Positions 7,182-16,179 of a stretch of DNA of 64,000 nt are shown here, piece after piece (position 1 is the stretch's first letter; every line of letters starts with the position of its first letter). The notes under the pieces are model-generated. The model ran no database searches, was not told the origin of the DNA, and saw nothing but the letters and a program-made list of their open reading frames with translations. The stretch is from JAFAYN01 sp963733105 (GTDB taxonomy: Bacteria; Gemmatimonadota; Gemmatimonadetes; Longimicrobiales; Longimicrobiaceae): NCBI GenBank assembly GCA_963733105.1, contig CAVTCB010000005.1:186001-250000 (forward strand). The letters are read 5' to 3'. The position numbers and the translations under genes are program-made.

Positions 7182-8426
7182 TCAGATTCCCACGACCTCG
7201 TGGATCCTCGACGGATAGTGCGACGCCACGTACTCGTCCAGGATCCGCTTGAACTCCTCGGCAATGAAGTCGCCACGAAGCGTGATCCGGTGCTCGCCGT
7301 CCACGTACACCGGGGCCTTGGGCTCCTCGAAGGTGCCCGGGAGCGAGATCCCCAGGTTGGCGTGGCGGCTCTCGCCGGGGCCGTTCACCACGCACCCCAT
7401 CACGGCCACCTTCATCTCCTCCACGCCCGGGTGGGTCTCGCGCCACACGGGCATCTGCTCGCGGATGTAGCCCTGGATGTCCTCGGCGAGCTTCTGGAAG
7501 TAGGTGGAGGTGGTGCGCCCGCATCCGGGGCAGCTGGTGACCTGCGGCGAGAAGGAGCGGATCTCCAGCGACTGGAGCACCTGCTGCGCGACGTGCACCT
7601 CCTCGGTGCGGTCGCCGCCGGGCTTGGGGGTGAGCGAGACGCGGATGGTGTCGCCGATCCCCTCCTGCAGGAGGAGGGCGAGCCCGGCGGCGGAGGCGAC
7701 GATCCCCTTGGTCCCCATCCCGGCCTCGGTGAGCCCCAGGTGCAGCGGGTAGTCGCAGAGGGAGGCGAGGCGGCGGTACACGGCCACCAGGTCCTGCACG
7801 CCGCTCACCTTGGCGGAGAGGAGGATGCGGTCGTGCGGGAGCCCCACCTCCTCGGCCAGGGCGGCGGAGCGGAGGGCGCTCTCGATCATCGCCTCGCGCA
7901 GCACCTCCTGCGCGTCGGACTGCTCGGCGGGGGGGCGGCGGGCGTTGGCGTCCATCCGCTCGGCGAGGAGGGCCTGGTCCAGCGAGCCCCAGTTGACGCC
8001 GATGCGCACGGGCTTCCCCCAGCGCACGGCCTGCTCGACGATGGTGGTGAAGTTGGCGTCGCGGTGCTTGGTGCCCACGTTGCCGGGGTTGATGCGGTAC
8101 TTGGCGAGGGCCTGGGCCGTGTCCGGGTACTTGGTGAGGAGGAGGTGGCCGTTGTAGTGGAAGTCGCCGACGATGGGGACGGTGACGCCGCGCCGGGCCA
8201 GGCCGTCTACGATGAACGGGACGGCCCGGGCCGCCTCGTCGTTGTTGACGGTGACGCGCACGATCTCGCTCCCGGCGCGCCAGAGGGCGGCCACCTGGCG
8301 GATGGTGCCCTCCACGTCGGCGGTGTCGGTGTTGGTCATGGACTGCACCACCACCGGGTGGGCGCTCCCCACGAGGACGCTGCCCACGTCGACGGTGACG
8401 GTCTTTCTGCGCTGGATCGGTGACAT
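7182..8426 (-). CDS. ispG: 4-hydroxy-3-methylbut-2-enyl diphosphate synthase IspG
   Basis: 414 residues, full length for the short bacterial form. It converts methylerythritol cyclodiphosphate to HMBPP, the sixth step of the MEP isoprenoid pathway. The TIM-barrel part has VQSMTNTDTADVEGT near the N-terminus, GDFHYNGHLLL and KYRINPGNVG. The C-terminal part carries the [4Fe-4S] cysteines in TSCPGCGRT (~299/302) and MGCVVNGPGES (~345). The ATG at 8426 gives the usual start MSPIQRRKTVTVDVGSV. A candidate -10 (TAGATT on the minus strand, 8468-8473) lies about 42 bases upstream. A partial family A repeat follows the stop. Confidence 0.97.
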   Translation of the reverse strand: MSPIQRRKTVTVDVGSVLVGSAHPVVVQSMTNTDTADVEGTIRQVAALWRAGSEIVRVTVNNDEAARAVPFIVDGLARRGVTVPIVGDFHYNGHLLLTKYPDTAQALAKYRINPGNVGTKHRDANFTTIVEQAVRWGKPVRIGVNWGSLDQALLAERMDANARRPPAEQSDAQEVLREAMIESALRSAALAEEVGLPHDRILLSAKVSGVQDLVAVYRRLASLCDYPLHLGLTEAGMGTKGIVASAAGLALLLQEGIGDTIRVSLTPKPGGDRTEEVHVAQQVLQSLEIRSFSPQVTSCPGCGRTTSTYFQKLAEDIQGYIREQMPVWRETHPGVEEMKVAVMGCVVNGPGESRHANLGISLPGTFEEPKAPVYVDGEHRITLRGDFIAEEFKRILDEYVASHYPSRIHEVVGI

Positions 8427-8606
8427 CCCCTGAATGGCGTGCGGGTTACGGTCGCGCCGGCCGGCCCGGAATCTAACAGCCGCCCCGGGACGTGGGAACT
8501 CCGGGGGGCGCGGAGCGGTAGCAGGCAAACGCATGTCGCCCGTCCCCTCCCCGGCCGGCTTCCCCCCAGTCCGACTCCGTTCGAGCCCAGACCAAAGGAA
8601 AGATCG

Positions 8607-10025
8607 ATGTTCCGACTCCACGTGGTGCTCCTCGCGCTCCTGCTCGGCGCGCTCGTCCCTTCCGCGGCGCGCGCGCAGGAGGTGCAGGTGCCGCTCGACG
8701 AGAGCGGCCGGATCGAGGTGGTGGACGCGGCGCTGGCGGCCCGCCTGGGGCTGTTCGCGGACCGCCCCGGCTTCCGCGAGGCGCGCCTGTTCCAGGGGCC
8801 GCAGGGCGCCTTCATCCTGGAGGTGACTTCCGTGCGCGGCGGGCGCACGATCCGCGAGCGCACGCCCATGACGGCGGAGCAGGTGCGCGAGCTGCGCGGC
8901 CGGGTGGGCGCGCGGGTGGCGGAGCGCGCGCCACGGGCGGCGCTGAACCAGGAGGGGCGCTACCTCCTGCTGAGCCAGAGCACGCTGCTGGGGGTGGGCT
9001 TCTACGGCTGGGCGCTCCCCTACGTGCTGGACGTGGAGGAGGCCCCGGCGGTGTCGCTCTTCACGCTCACGGCGGGGGCGAGCTTCTTCCTCCCCTACCT
9101 CCTGACGGAGGGGCAGCCGGTGACGTACGGGATGGCGAACCTGAGCCGCTACGGGGCCACGCGCGGGGTGGCGCACGGCGTCCTGCTGGCGCGGCTGGTG
9201 GAGGGGGACGAGGAGGACGACTGCGTCTACGACGTGGACGTGGTCTACTGCGAGGACGACGTGGTCGACGACCGCGCGCAGGTGGCGACCGCGCTGGTGG
9301 CGAGCGTGGCGGAGGGGGTGGGCGGCTACCTGTGGGCGCGCGGGGAGCGGATGACGGCGGGGACGGCGAACGCCATCGCCACCGGGGGCGACTTCGGGCT
9401 GGCGGCGGGGCTGGCGACGGCGTACCTGGCGGGGACGGACGACATCGGCGAGCGGTCCACGGCGGCGATCTCCCTCCCGCTGGCCGCGGCGGGGGTGGTG
9501 GCGGGGCGCGCGGTGGCCGCGCGGCGCGACTACACCTGGGGCGACGTGGACCTGATCTACACGGCCGGGGCGCTGGGCGCCTTCTCGGGGGCGGCGCTGT
9601 CGGAGATGGTGGGGGAGGAGGAGAAGCCGGCGGTGCTGCTGGGGATGGCGGGGGCGGCGGCGGGGCTGTACCTGGGCGACCGGCTGGTGCGCGGCACCGA
9701 CTTCACGGTGAGCCAGGCCGCGCTGAACCGGCTGGGGACGCTGGCGGGGGGGCTGATCGGGGCGGGCGCGGGGGTGCTGGTGAGCGAGGACGACCCGACG
9801 CCGGCCTTCGTGGGGGCGGCGCTGGGCGCGGGGCTGGGGTACTTCGCCACCTACCGCTCGCTGGCCCCGGTGGCGCGGGAGCAGCGGGGGGAGTCGGTGG
9901 CGTCGGCCGGCGGGTGGAAGGTGCGGGTGGCGCCGGAGGGGGTGCTGGGGATGGTGGCGGGGGACCGGCTGCGGTCCGCCGCGTCGGAGCCGGCGCCGCT
10001 TCTGGTGTTCTCGAAGAGCTTCTGA
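8607..10025 (+). CDS. secreted Gly/Ala-rich hypothetical protein
   Basis: 472 residues from the ATG at 8607, preceded by AAGGAA. The first 23 residues form a clear signal peptide (LLALLLGALVPSAARAQ). After a ~110-residue soluble region, the rest is a series of Gly/Ala-rich hydrophobic segments (GGDFGLAAGLATAYLAG, LAGGLIGAGAGVLVSEDD, AALGAGLGYFATY) separated by short acidic turns. This pattern suggests glycine-zipper-like membrane insertion. An acidic stretch (EGDEEDDCVYDVDVVYCEDD) contains two Cys. I recognise no named family. It diverges from ispG and ends at a strong terminator. Confidence 0.7.
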   Translation: MFRLHVVLLALLLGALVPSAARAQEVQVPLDESGRIEVVDAALAARLGLFADRPGFREARLFQGPQGAFILEVTSVRGGRTIRERTPMTAEQVRELRGRVGARVAERAPRAALNQEGRYLLLSQSTLLGVGFYGWALPYVLDVEEAPAVSLFTLTAGASFFLPYLLTEGQPVTYGMANLSRYGATRGVAHGVLLARLVEGDEEDDCVYDVDVVYCEDDVVDDRAQVATALVASVAEGVGGYLWARGERMTAGTANAIATGGDFGLAAGLATAYLAGTDDIGERSTAAISLPLAAAGVVAGRAVAARRDYTWGDVDLIYTAGALGAFSGAALSEMVGEEEKPAVLLGMAGAAAGLYLGDRLVRGTDFTVSQAALNRLGTLAGGLIGAGAGVLVSEDDPTPAFVGAALGAGLGYFATYRSLAPVAREQRGESVASAGGWKVRVAPEGVLGMVAGDRLRSAASEPAPLLVFSKSF

Positions 10026-10041
10026 GAAGCAGCGGCCGTCG

Positions 10042-10104
10042 GGGCGCCCCCACCCGGCTCGCTTAGGCTCGCCACCCTCCCCCAATTCTGGGGGAGGGTT
10101 TTTT
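10042..10104 (+). terminator. intrinsic terminator within family G module
   Basis: A 9-bp perfect stem CCCTCCCCC/GGGGGAGGG (10075-10083 with 10090-10098) around AATTCT is followed by six T bases: a textbook terminator for the preceding secreted-protein gene. The CCCCCACCCGGC...CTTAG...GCCACC lead-in at 10047-10074 recurs at 21265-21295. Confidence 0.88.
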
Positions 10105-10108
10105 GTCG

Positions 10109-10150
10109 TTAGTCCGCGAAGGCGGACTTCGTGCCGTTGTTGCAGCGGTT
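10109..10150 (-). repeat. family D repeat, copy 1
   Basis: The stretch GTCCGCGAAGGCGGAC plus TTCGTGCCGTTGTTGCAGCG recurs, in reverse complement, at 25153-25193. It contains a GTCCGC/GCGGAC hairpin and is followed by a small GCGGTTTCAACCGC hairpin. It lies upstream of the M1 peptidase gene. Function unknown. Confidence 0.55.
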
Positions 10151-10251
10151 TCAACCGCCCGGGTCTCCCGGTGCGGGCGCCCGGGCAGCGGCCCATATTG
10201 TGCCGTCCGCTCTTCCCACCGACGCACGATCCACCCCGAGCACGAGCAAGG

Positions 10252-12192
10252 ATGAGAACACGCACCATTCCGGCGCTGGGGGCGCTTGCCGCCGCGCTGG
10301 CGCTCCCCGCGGGGCTCGCGGCGCAGCACGCGCCGCAGGCCATGGGGGACACCTCGGTCTTCCGGCGGCTGGACCTCCCGGCGCCCAACCAGTACCGCTC
10401 CGCCTCCGGGGCGCCGGGGCCGCGCTACTGGCAGCAGCGCGCGGACCACCGCATCGAGGCGTCCATCGACACCGCCTCGGAGGTGCTCACCGGGCGCGAG
10501 ACGGTGCGCTACCGCAACAACTCGCCGGACACGCTCCGCTTCGTCTGGATGCAGGTGGACCAGAACCTGTACCGCCCGGGGAGCCTGGGCGCGCTCCAGA
10601 ACGCGGCGGACTCCCGCTGGGGCGCGCGCAACTTCCAGGGGGGGATGGACATCGCCTCGACGCGGGTGAACGGGCGCGAGGTGAAGCCGTACGTGTACGA
10701 CACCATGATGCGGCTGGACCTCCCCGCGCCGCTGGCGCCGGGGGGGAGCACGGAGATCGAGGTGGCGTGGTCGTACCGGATGCCGGAGTACGGCTCGGAC
10801 CGCACGGCGCGCCGGGGCGACCTGTACGAGATCGCCCAGTGGTTCCCGCGCATGGCGGTGTACGACGACGTGAGCGGGTGGAACACGGACCCCTACCTGG
10901 GGCAGGGGGAGTTCTACCGCGAGTTCGGCGACTACGACGTGCGCATCACCGTCCCGGCGGGGTTCGTGGTGGGCGCCACGGGGACGCTGCAGAACCCGGG
11001 CGAGGTGCTGACGGCGGCGCAGCGGGAGCGGCTGGCGCGCGCGGCGCGCTCGGAGGAGCAGGTGGCGATCATCGCCGCGGACGAGGTGGGGACGCCGGGG
11101 AGCCGCCCGCGCACCACGGGGACGCTGACCTGGCACTTCCGCGCGGAGAACGTGCACGACTTCGCCTGGGCGGCGTCGCCGCGCTTCCGCTGGGACTCGG
11201 AGAGCTGGGACGGGATCCGGTGCCACGCGCTGTACGAGCCGGACGCGCCGGCCTCGTGGCAGACGGGGGCGGACATGACCTGCTTCTCCATCCGCGACTT
11301 CTCCACCCGCTGGAGCCGCTACCCCTGGCCGCAGGCCACCAGCATCGCGGGCCCGGTGGGGGGGATGGAGTACCCGATGCTGGTGTTCGTGGCGGGGGGG
11401 ACGGAGCACCAGACGTTCAACGTGATCATGCACGAGCACGGGCACGAGTGGTTCCCGATGATCGTGAGCTCCAACGAGCGGCGCTACGCCTGGATGGACG
11501 AGGGCTTCAACGCCTTCATCGACCACTTCGCGGCGGAGGCGCGCTACCCGGGGGTGACGGACCCGGGGCTCTCGTACAAGAAGGCGGTGGCGCGGCAGCG
11601 CTACGAGACGCTGGTGGCGCAGGGGGGCGACCTCCCGCTGAGCCTCCCGCCGGACCGCATCGTCCGCACGGCGCTGGGGGTGACGGCGTACCGCAAGCCG
11701 GCGCTGATGCTCCACCTCCTCCGCGAGGAGGTGCTGGACCCGGCGACGTTCGACGCGGCGTTCCGCGAGTACATCCGCCGCTGGTCGTGGCGGCACCCCA
11801 CGCCGGCGGACTTCTTCCGCACCATGGAGGACGTGACGGGGCGCGACCTGGACTGGTTCTGGCGCTCGTGGGTGTACACGAACGACGTGCTGGACCTGGG
11901 GGTGGCGGGGGTGACGCAGGCGGCCGACTCGGCGAACGGCGGCTTCACCGCCACGGTGAGCCTGGTGCGCAACACCTCGGTGGCGATGCCGGCGCGCCTC
12001 CGCCTGCTCCTGGAGAACGGCCAGACGCAGGAGGTGCGGCTCCCGGAGCAGATCTGGTACGGCGGGCGGAGCTACTCCTACGTGCTCAACGTCCCCGCGC
12101 AGGTGGTGGGCGCGGTGATCGACCCCGGGAACGCGCTACCCGACCAGAACCGCACCAACAACGCCTGGGGGACGGCGAGGACGACGCAGTAG
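10252..12192 (+). CDS. secreted M1 family metallopeptidase
   Basis: 646 residues with a signal peptide (ALGALAAALALPAGLAAQ). The gluzincin zinc motif HEXXH-X18-E is present as HEHGH (394-398) with the third ligand Glu in WMDEGFNAF. GGMEYPMLVF precedes it, a variant of the GAMEN exopeptidase loop. Upstream is the beta-sandwich of the M1 family. C-terminal segments resemble the post-catalytic domain of secreted Gemmatimonadota/Bacteroidota M1 enzymes. It probably trims peptides in the periplasm or outside the cell. The start at 10252 puts the signal peptide at the N-terminus; AGCAAGG precedes it. The gene converges on the S9 peptidase at 12272 with a shared terminator hairpin. Confidence 0.92.
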   Translation: MRTRTIPALGALAAALALPAGLAAQHAPQAMGDTSVFRRLDLPAPNQYRSASGAPGPRYWQQRADHRIEASIDTASEVLTGRETVRYRNNSPDTLRFVWMQVDQNLYRPGSLGALQNAADSRWGARNFQGGMDIASTRVNGREVKPYVYDTMMRLDLPAPLAPGGSTEIEVAWSYRMPEYGSDRTARRGDLYEIAQWFPRMAVYDDVSGWNTDPYLGQGEFYREFGDYDVRITVPAGFVVGATGTLQNPGEVLTAAQRERLARAARSEEQVAIIAADEVGTPGSRPRTTGTLTWHFRAENVHDFAWAASPRFRWDSESWDGIRCHALYEPDAPASWQTGADMTCFSIRDFSTRWSRYPWPQATSIAGPVGGMEYPMLVFVAGGTEHQTFNVIMHEHGHEWFPMIVSSNERRYAWMDEGFNAFIDHFAAEARYPGVTDPGLSYKKAVARQRYETLVAQGGDLPLSLPPDRIVRTALGVTAYRKPALMLHLLREEVLDPATFDAAFREYIRRWSWRHPTPADFFRTMEDVTGRDLDWFWRSWVYTNDVLDLGVAGVTQAADSANGGFTATVSLVRNTSVAMPARLRLLLENGQTQEVRLPEQIWYGGRSYSYVLNVPAQVVGAVIDPGNALPDQNRTNNAWGTARTTQ

Positions 12193-12217
12193 GCGGGTGG
12201 AAGGGATCGCGAACGAA

Positions 12218-12250
12218 GCGGGGCCGCTCCGGAGGTCGGAGCGGCCCCGC
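12218..12250. terminator. bidirectional terminator hairpin
   Basis: Perfect 13-bp stem GCGGGGCCGCTCC/GGAGCGGCCCCGC with a 7-base loop, between the convergent M1 and S9 genes. Short T-containing tracts (GTTTCC one way, CTTCGTT the other) follow on each strand. Confidence 0.8.
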
Positions 12251-12271
12251 GTTTCCAGTTCCGTCCTGTGC

Positions 12272-14719
12272 CTACTGCGCGGCGGCGGCCCGCGGAGGGG
12301 CGTTCTTGACGTGGCGGTCCAGCCAGTCGACCATCTCGGCCAGGGTGGTCATCACCGACTCGCGGCCCCGGTAGCCGTGCGCCTCCAGGGGGAGCACCAC
12401 GTAGCGCACGGTGGCGCCGTGCCCGCGGAGCGCGGCGTAGAGGCGCTCGCTCTGGATGGGGAAGGTGCCGGAGTTGTCGTCCGCCTCGCCGTGGACCAGG
12501 AGGATGGGCTCGTCGATCCGGTGGGCGTAGTTGAAGGGGCTCATGGCGTCGTACACCGGCCCCGCCTCCCAGAAGGAGCGCGGCTCGGACTGGAAGCCGA
12601 AGGGGGTGAGGGTGCGGTTGTAGGCGCCCGAGCGCGCGATCCCCGCCCGGAACAGGTCGGTGTGGGCCAGGAGGTTGGCGGTCATGAAGGCGCCGTACGA
12701 GTGCCCGCCCACCCCGATGCGGCCGCGCTCGGCCACGCCCAGCTCCACCACGCGGTCCACGGCGGCCCGCATGCTCGCCACCAGCTGCTCCAGGTAGGTG
12801 TCGTTGGGCTCCCGCCCCGCCGCGCCCACGATGGGGACGGTGGGGCCGTCCAGGACGGCGTACCCCTGCGTGAGGAGGAAGAGGTGCGAGGCCCCGGTGG
12901 GGCGGGTGAAGCGGTTGGGCGAGTCGGTGACCTGCCCGGCCGCCTCGGGGTCGAGGAACTCGCGCGGGTAGGCCCACATGAACATGGGGAGCGGGCCGTC
13001 GCGCCGGGCGTCGTAGCCGGCGGGGGTGTAGAGGGTGGCGCTGAGGGGGACGCCGTCGGCCCGGCGGTAGGTGACGAGCTCCCGCCGGATCCCGGCCATC
13101 TGCGGCGCGGGGTCGGCGAAGCGGGTGACCTGGCGCACCCGTCCGCGGCCCAGGTCGCGCACGAAGTAGTTGGGCGCCTCGGCCTGCGACTCGCGCCGGG
13201 TGAGGATCCGGCGGGCGTCGGGGTCCAGGAGCGCGACGGCGGTCTCGTAGTGCGGGTCGGCGCTCCGCCAGAGGCGGGTGGTCCTCCCCGTCCCCAGCTC
13301 CAGCCGGTCGAGGAAGGGGTAGTTGCCGCGCTCGGAGGCGCCCTCGCCGGTGAGGAAGACGGCGTCGCCCCGGGAGCTGAAGCGCAGCACCGGCCGGCCG
13401 GCGGCGTTCCGGGTGGTGACGGGGGTGCCGGGGTTCCCGTAGGCGGCCTCGGAGGAGCGGTCCCAGAGGACGCGCGGCGCGGCCCCGGGGCGGGAGGGGT
13501 CCACCACCAGCGTCCGGGTGCGGGCGGTGCCGGCCCAGCGGGTGCTGAGCAGCGCCAGGTCGCTCCGCCCCCAGGTGATCCCGGAGAAGCGCTGGTCCAG
13601 CTCGGCGAGCGTGACCGGCTCGCCGGTGAAGGGGGCGGCCAGGAGGAGCACGCGGTCGCGGACGGGGGCGGGGCGCCGGGCGTTCCCGCCGTCGGCCGCC
13701 TCGGCCCACACCAGGGTGGCGGGGGCGTCGGAGCGCCACGCGACGCGGCGCGGCCCCGGCTCCACCATGTCGCGCCCGATGGGGGAGGGGGTGACCTCGG
13801 CCCGGTCGGCGACGCGCCGGACCACGTTCCCGGCGAGGTCCAGCACACTGGTCTCCGCGGCGAACTGCCCGTAGGGGACCAGGTAGCTGAAGGGGCGCTT
13901 GACGCGGGTGGCCAGGAGGTACTCGCCGTTCGGCGAGACGCTGAAGGTGGAGATGATCCCCGGCGCGCCGATGGGGGTGGCGGCGCCCCCGGAGAGCGGG
14001 ACGCGCGCGAGCCGGGAGGTGAAGTAGTGCTCGAAGAGCCGCTCGTCGTGCGCGTTGGCGAGGAGGTCCTCGTAGGTGCGCGTGGGCGCCGCCCTGCCGC
14101 GGCTCTCCTGCACGATCGGTCCGGAGGGGACGACCGGCGCCGCGGGCTCGGGCCCGCGGCCGGCCGGGACGAGCTTGACGATCAGCCCGCTCCCGTCCGG
14201 GAGCCACTCCAGGGGGCTCCCCAGCGCCGCGTTCAGCTCGGGCCCGGTGAGCCTGCGGGCCTCGCCGCTCCGCGCCTCGGCCACCCACAGCTCGGTCCCC
14301 GCCGGGGTGATCATGCCGAAGGCGAGCCGCGTCCCGTCCGGCGACCACTCCGGCGAGGTGAAGCGGGCCCCCTCCGGGAGCCGCACCTCGCGGCGCGCCC
14401 CGCCCTCGAGGGGCTCGAAGGCGAGCCCGACGTAGCGGGAGGCGCGGCTCGGCGCGTTGGTGCGCGGGTTGATGCGCACCCCCGCCAGCCGCAGCTCCGG
14501 CTCGGCCAGCTCGGCGACGGTGGGCATGGCCGCGCCGGCCAGGAACGCGAGCGTGCGCTGGTCCGGCGACACCGAGACGCTCGGCGCCGGCGGGGTGTCC
14601 AGGATGGCCTGGATCGGCGCGGGCGGCGTGCGGTACCCCGCGGCGTCCTGCGCCGCGGCCGGAGCCGCCAGGAAGGCGGCGGCGACGATACCGACCCACA
14701 CGGGTGCGGAGCGGTTCAT
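12272..14719 (-). CDS. secreted S9 family peptidase (glutamyl-endopeptidase-like)
   Basis: 815 residues with a signal peptide (VGIVAAAFLAAPAAAQ). The N-terminal ~550 residues form the beta-propeller with repeated SPDGT/SPNGEY blades. The alpha/beta-hydrolase domain has the nucleophile in GGHSYGAFM (Ser near 672), the acid in HGEADDNSGTFP (~746) and the His in LEAHGYRGRES (~779). The long propeller and the DNSGTFP acid loop resemble chloroplast-type glutamyl endopeptidases of the S9 family. It is exported and probably cleaves oligopeptides. Family A repeat copy 2 lies upstream. Confidence 0.92.
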   Translation of the reverse strand: MNRSAPVWVGIVAAAFLAAPAAAQDAAGYRTPPAPIQAILDTPPAPSVSVSPDQRTLAFLAGAAMPTVAELAEPELRLAGVRINPRTNAPSRASRYVGLAFEPLEGGARREVRLPEGARFTSPEWSPDGTRLAFGMITPAGTELWVAEARSGEARRLTGPELNAALGSPLEWLPDGSGLIVKLVPAGRGPEPAAPVVPSGPIVQESRGRAAPTRTYEDLLANAHDERLFEHYFTSRLARVPLSGGAATPIGAPGIISTFSVSPNGEYLLATRVKRPFSYLVPYGQFAAETSVLDLAGNVVRRVADRAEVTPSPIGRDMVEPGPRRVAWRSDAPATLVWAEAADGGNARRPAPVRDRVLLLAAPFTGEPVTLAELDQRFSGITWGRSDLALLSTRWAGTARTRTLVVDPSRPGAAPRVLWDRSSEAAYGNPGTPVTTRNAAGRPVLRFSSRGDAVFLTGEGASERGNYPFLDRLELGTGRTTRLWRSADPHYETAVALLDPDARRILTRRESQAEAPNYFVRDLGRGRVRQVTRFADPAPQMAGIRRELVTYRRADGVPLSATLYTPAGYDARRDGPLPMFMWAYPREFLDPEAAGQVTDSPNRFTRPTGASHLFLLTQGYAVLDGPTVPIVGAAGREPNDTYLEQLVASMRAAVDRVVELGVAERGRIGVGGHSYGAFMTANLLAHTDLFRAGIARSGAYNRTLTPFGFQSEPRSFWEAGPVYDAMSPFNYAHRIDEPILLVHGEADDNSGTFPIQSERLYAALRGHGATVRYVVLPLEAHGYRGRESVMTTLAEMVDWLDRHVKNAPPRAAAAQ

Positions 14720-14794
14720 GGGCCTCCGTACGGACGGGAAAAATTTGTAGGGGAGCCGGGAATGTGGGACGGACGGGAAGGAACGGCAACGGCC

Positions 14795-14866
14795 CCCCCA
14801 CCCCCGGCCCCTCCCCCGCAAGCGGGAGAGGGGAGAACGACGACTGCGAACTGCAGGTGCGGTAAG
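14795..14866 (-). repeat. G/C hairpin module attached to family A copy 2
   Basis: CCCCTCCCCCGCAAGCGGGAGAGGGG-type hairpin followed by GAGAAC and CTGCAGGT. The same module (CCCCTCCCC hairpin, then GAGAACTACAGGTA) abuts family A copies 3 (39800-39858) and 5 (51000-51050). In the sense of the upstream gene it is the distal end of the element and could act as a terminator. Confidence 0.6.
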
Positions 14867-14870
14867 AAGC

Positions 14871-15006
14871 TGCGTGAGGGATTCGCGCCCGGAGGGCCGA
14901 GACCCCGCGGCTGTTTGCGGGGGCTCGGCGGAGTTAGGCACAGTCGTATCGTGCCTTACTCCGCGCGAAGCCCGGCCCCCGCGCCAGCGGGGGACACGCC
15001 CGAGCC
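14871..15006 (-). repeat. family A structured repeat, copy 2
   Basis: Full-length copy in the same sense as the HD-GYP gene. It has stem P1 (CCCCCGC-TGGC-GCGGGGG), P2 (outer CGGAGT/ACTCCG, inner AGGCAC/GTGCCT, loop containing ATACGAC), P3 (CGAGCCCC...GGGGTCTCG) and P4 (GCCC/GGGC). Unlike the other copies it overlaps coding sequence: the last ~17 codons of the HD-GYP protein are read from P1 and part of P2. Confidence 0.8.
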
Positions 15007-16179
15007 CGCCGTGTCCGCCACCGCCACGCTGCTCCGCTCGCTCTCCAGGTCCACGAACCGGTGCTCCCACTGCCGCATCATCCGCACGAACGCCAGCGAC
15101 GCCTCGGGATCGAACTCCGTTCCCGCCCGCTCCTCCACGTAGGAAAGCACCCGCTCCGACGACCACGCCGCCCGATAAGGACGGTGCGTCCGCAGGGCAT
15201 CGTACACGTCGCACACGTGCGCCAGCCGCGACGCCGAGTGGCACGTCCGGCAGTAATGGAGAGACGGATAGCCGCCGCCGTCGTGCATGACGTGGTGCTC
15301 GTACGCCACCACGGCGGCCATGTCCAGCGACTGCTCGCTGTCCAGGATGAGCCGCGCCCCCTCCACGGGGTGGCGGTTGATGACCTCGCGCTCCGCGGGC
15401 GTGAGCTTCCCCGGCTTGTTCAGGATGTCCTGCGGGATGCGCACCTTGCCGATGTCGTGGAGGAGCCCGGCCACCCCGAAGGAGCGCACGTCGGAGGCGG
15501 GGTACCCCAGGAACTCGGCCAGAGCCATGCTCAGCACCGCCACGTTCATGGAGTGCGTGGTGGTGTACTCGTCGTGGTTGCGGAGCCGCAGGAGGGGGAG
15601 GATCATCCGCTGGTCGCCGTGCATGGCGACGGCGAGGGAGCGGACCACGGCCTCGGCCTCCAGCACGGGGACGGCGCGGTCGTGGGAGACCTCGTCGTGC
15701 AGCCAGCGGACGGCCTGCACCTCGTCGGCCAGGGTGTAGTCCAGGGCGGCGGTGGGGGTCTCGGCCTCGCGGGTCTCGCCGCGGACGCCCACCCGCCCGA
15801 TGCGGATGCGGGTGCGGCGCATCTGCCGCGCCTCGGGGGAGTCCACCACCTGGAGGGTGAGGCGCGCCAGCACCTCCTCCAGCAGCCCCTCCAGCTCCTC
15901 GCGCTCCACCGGCTCGTCGAACTCCAGCCGCTGCACCCCCACGGCCACCAGGCGCCCGCTCCACTCCCACCCGGCCAGCTCGCGCAGGGGCTCGGCGCCG
16001 TGCACCACCTCGTCGCCCAGGAAGGTGAAGACCTGCCGGGGAGTGGCGGACTGGAGGTCGTGGAGGAGCCCGTAGGCGGCGTCCAGCGCCCGCTCGCGCG
16101 CGGGGTGCCCCTCGGCGTAGAGGGCCATGGCGGCGAGCGCCTGGGCGAAGGCGGTGAGGAAGCGGACGGGGGGGCTCAT
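14956..16179 (-). CDS. HD-GYP domain protein
   Basis: 407 residues. The C-terminal half is an HD-GYP phosphodiesterase-type domain: HD in GLLHDIGKVRIPQDILNKPGKLT (~239) with the following INRHPVEGARLI, and the GYP motif in HDGGGYPS (~303). Such domains hydrolyse c-di-GMP or related dinucleotides. The N-terminal ~110 residues have no named domain but resemble the N-terminus of the upstream HEAT protein (both have an AxxLYxxGHP-type segment). ATG overlaps the upstream stop (ATGA). The tail SVAVADTAGSGVSPAGAGAGLRAE is encoded by repeat DNA. Confidence 0.88.
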   Translation of the reverse strand: MSPPVRFLTAFAQALAAMALYAEGHPARERALDAAYGLLHDLQSATPRQVFTFLGDEVVHGAEPLRELAGWEWSGRLVAVGVQRLEFDEPVEREELEGLLEEVLARLTLQVVDSPEARQMRRTRIRIGRVGVRGETREAETPTAALDYTLADEVQAVRWLHDEVSHDRAVPVLEAEAVVRSLAVAMHGDQRMILPLLRLRNHDEYTTTHSMNVAVLSMALAEFLGYPASDVRSFGVAGLLHDIGKVRIPQDILNKPGKLTPAEREVINRHPVEGARLILDSEQSLDMAAVVAYEHHVMHDGGGYPSLHYCRTCHSASRLAHVCDVYDALRTHRPYRAAWSSERVLSYVEERAGTEFDPEASLAFVRMMRQWEHRFVDLESERSSVAVADTAGSGVSPAGAGAGLRAE

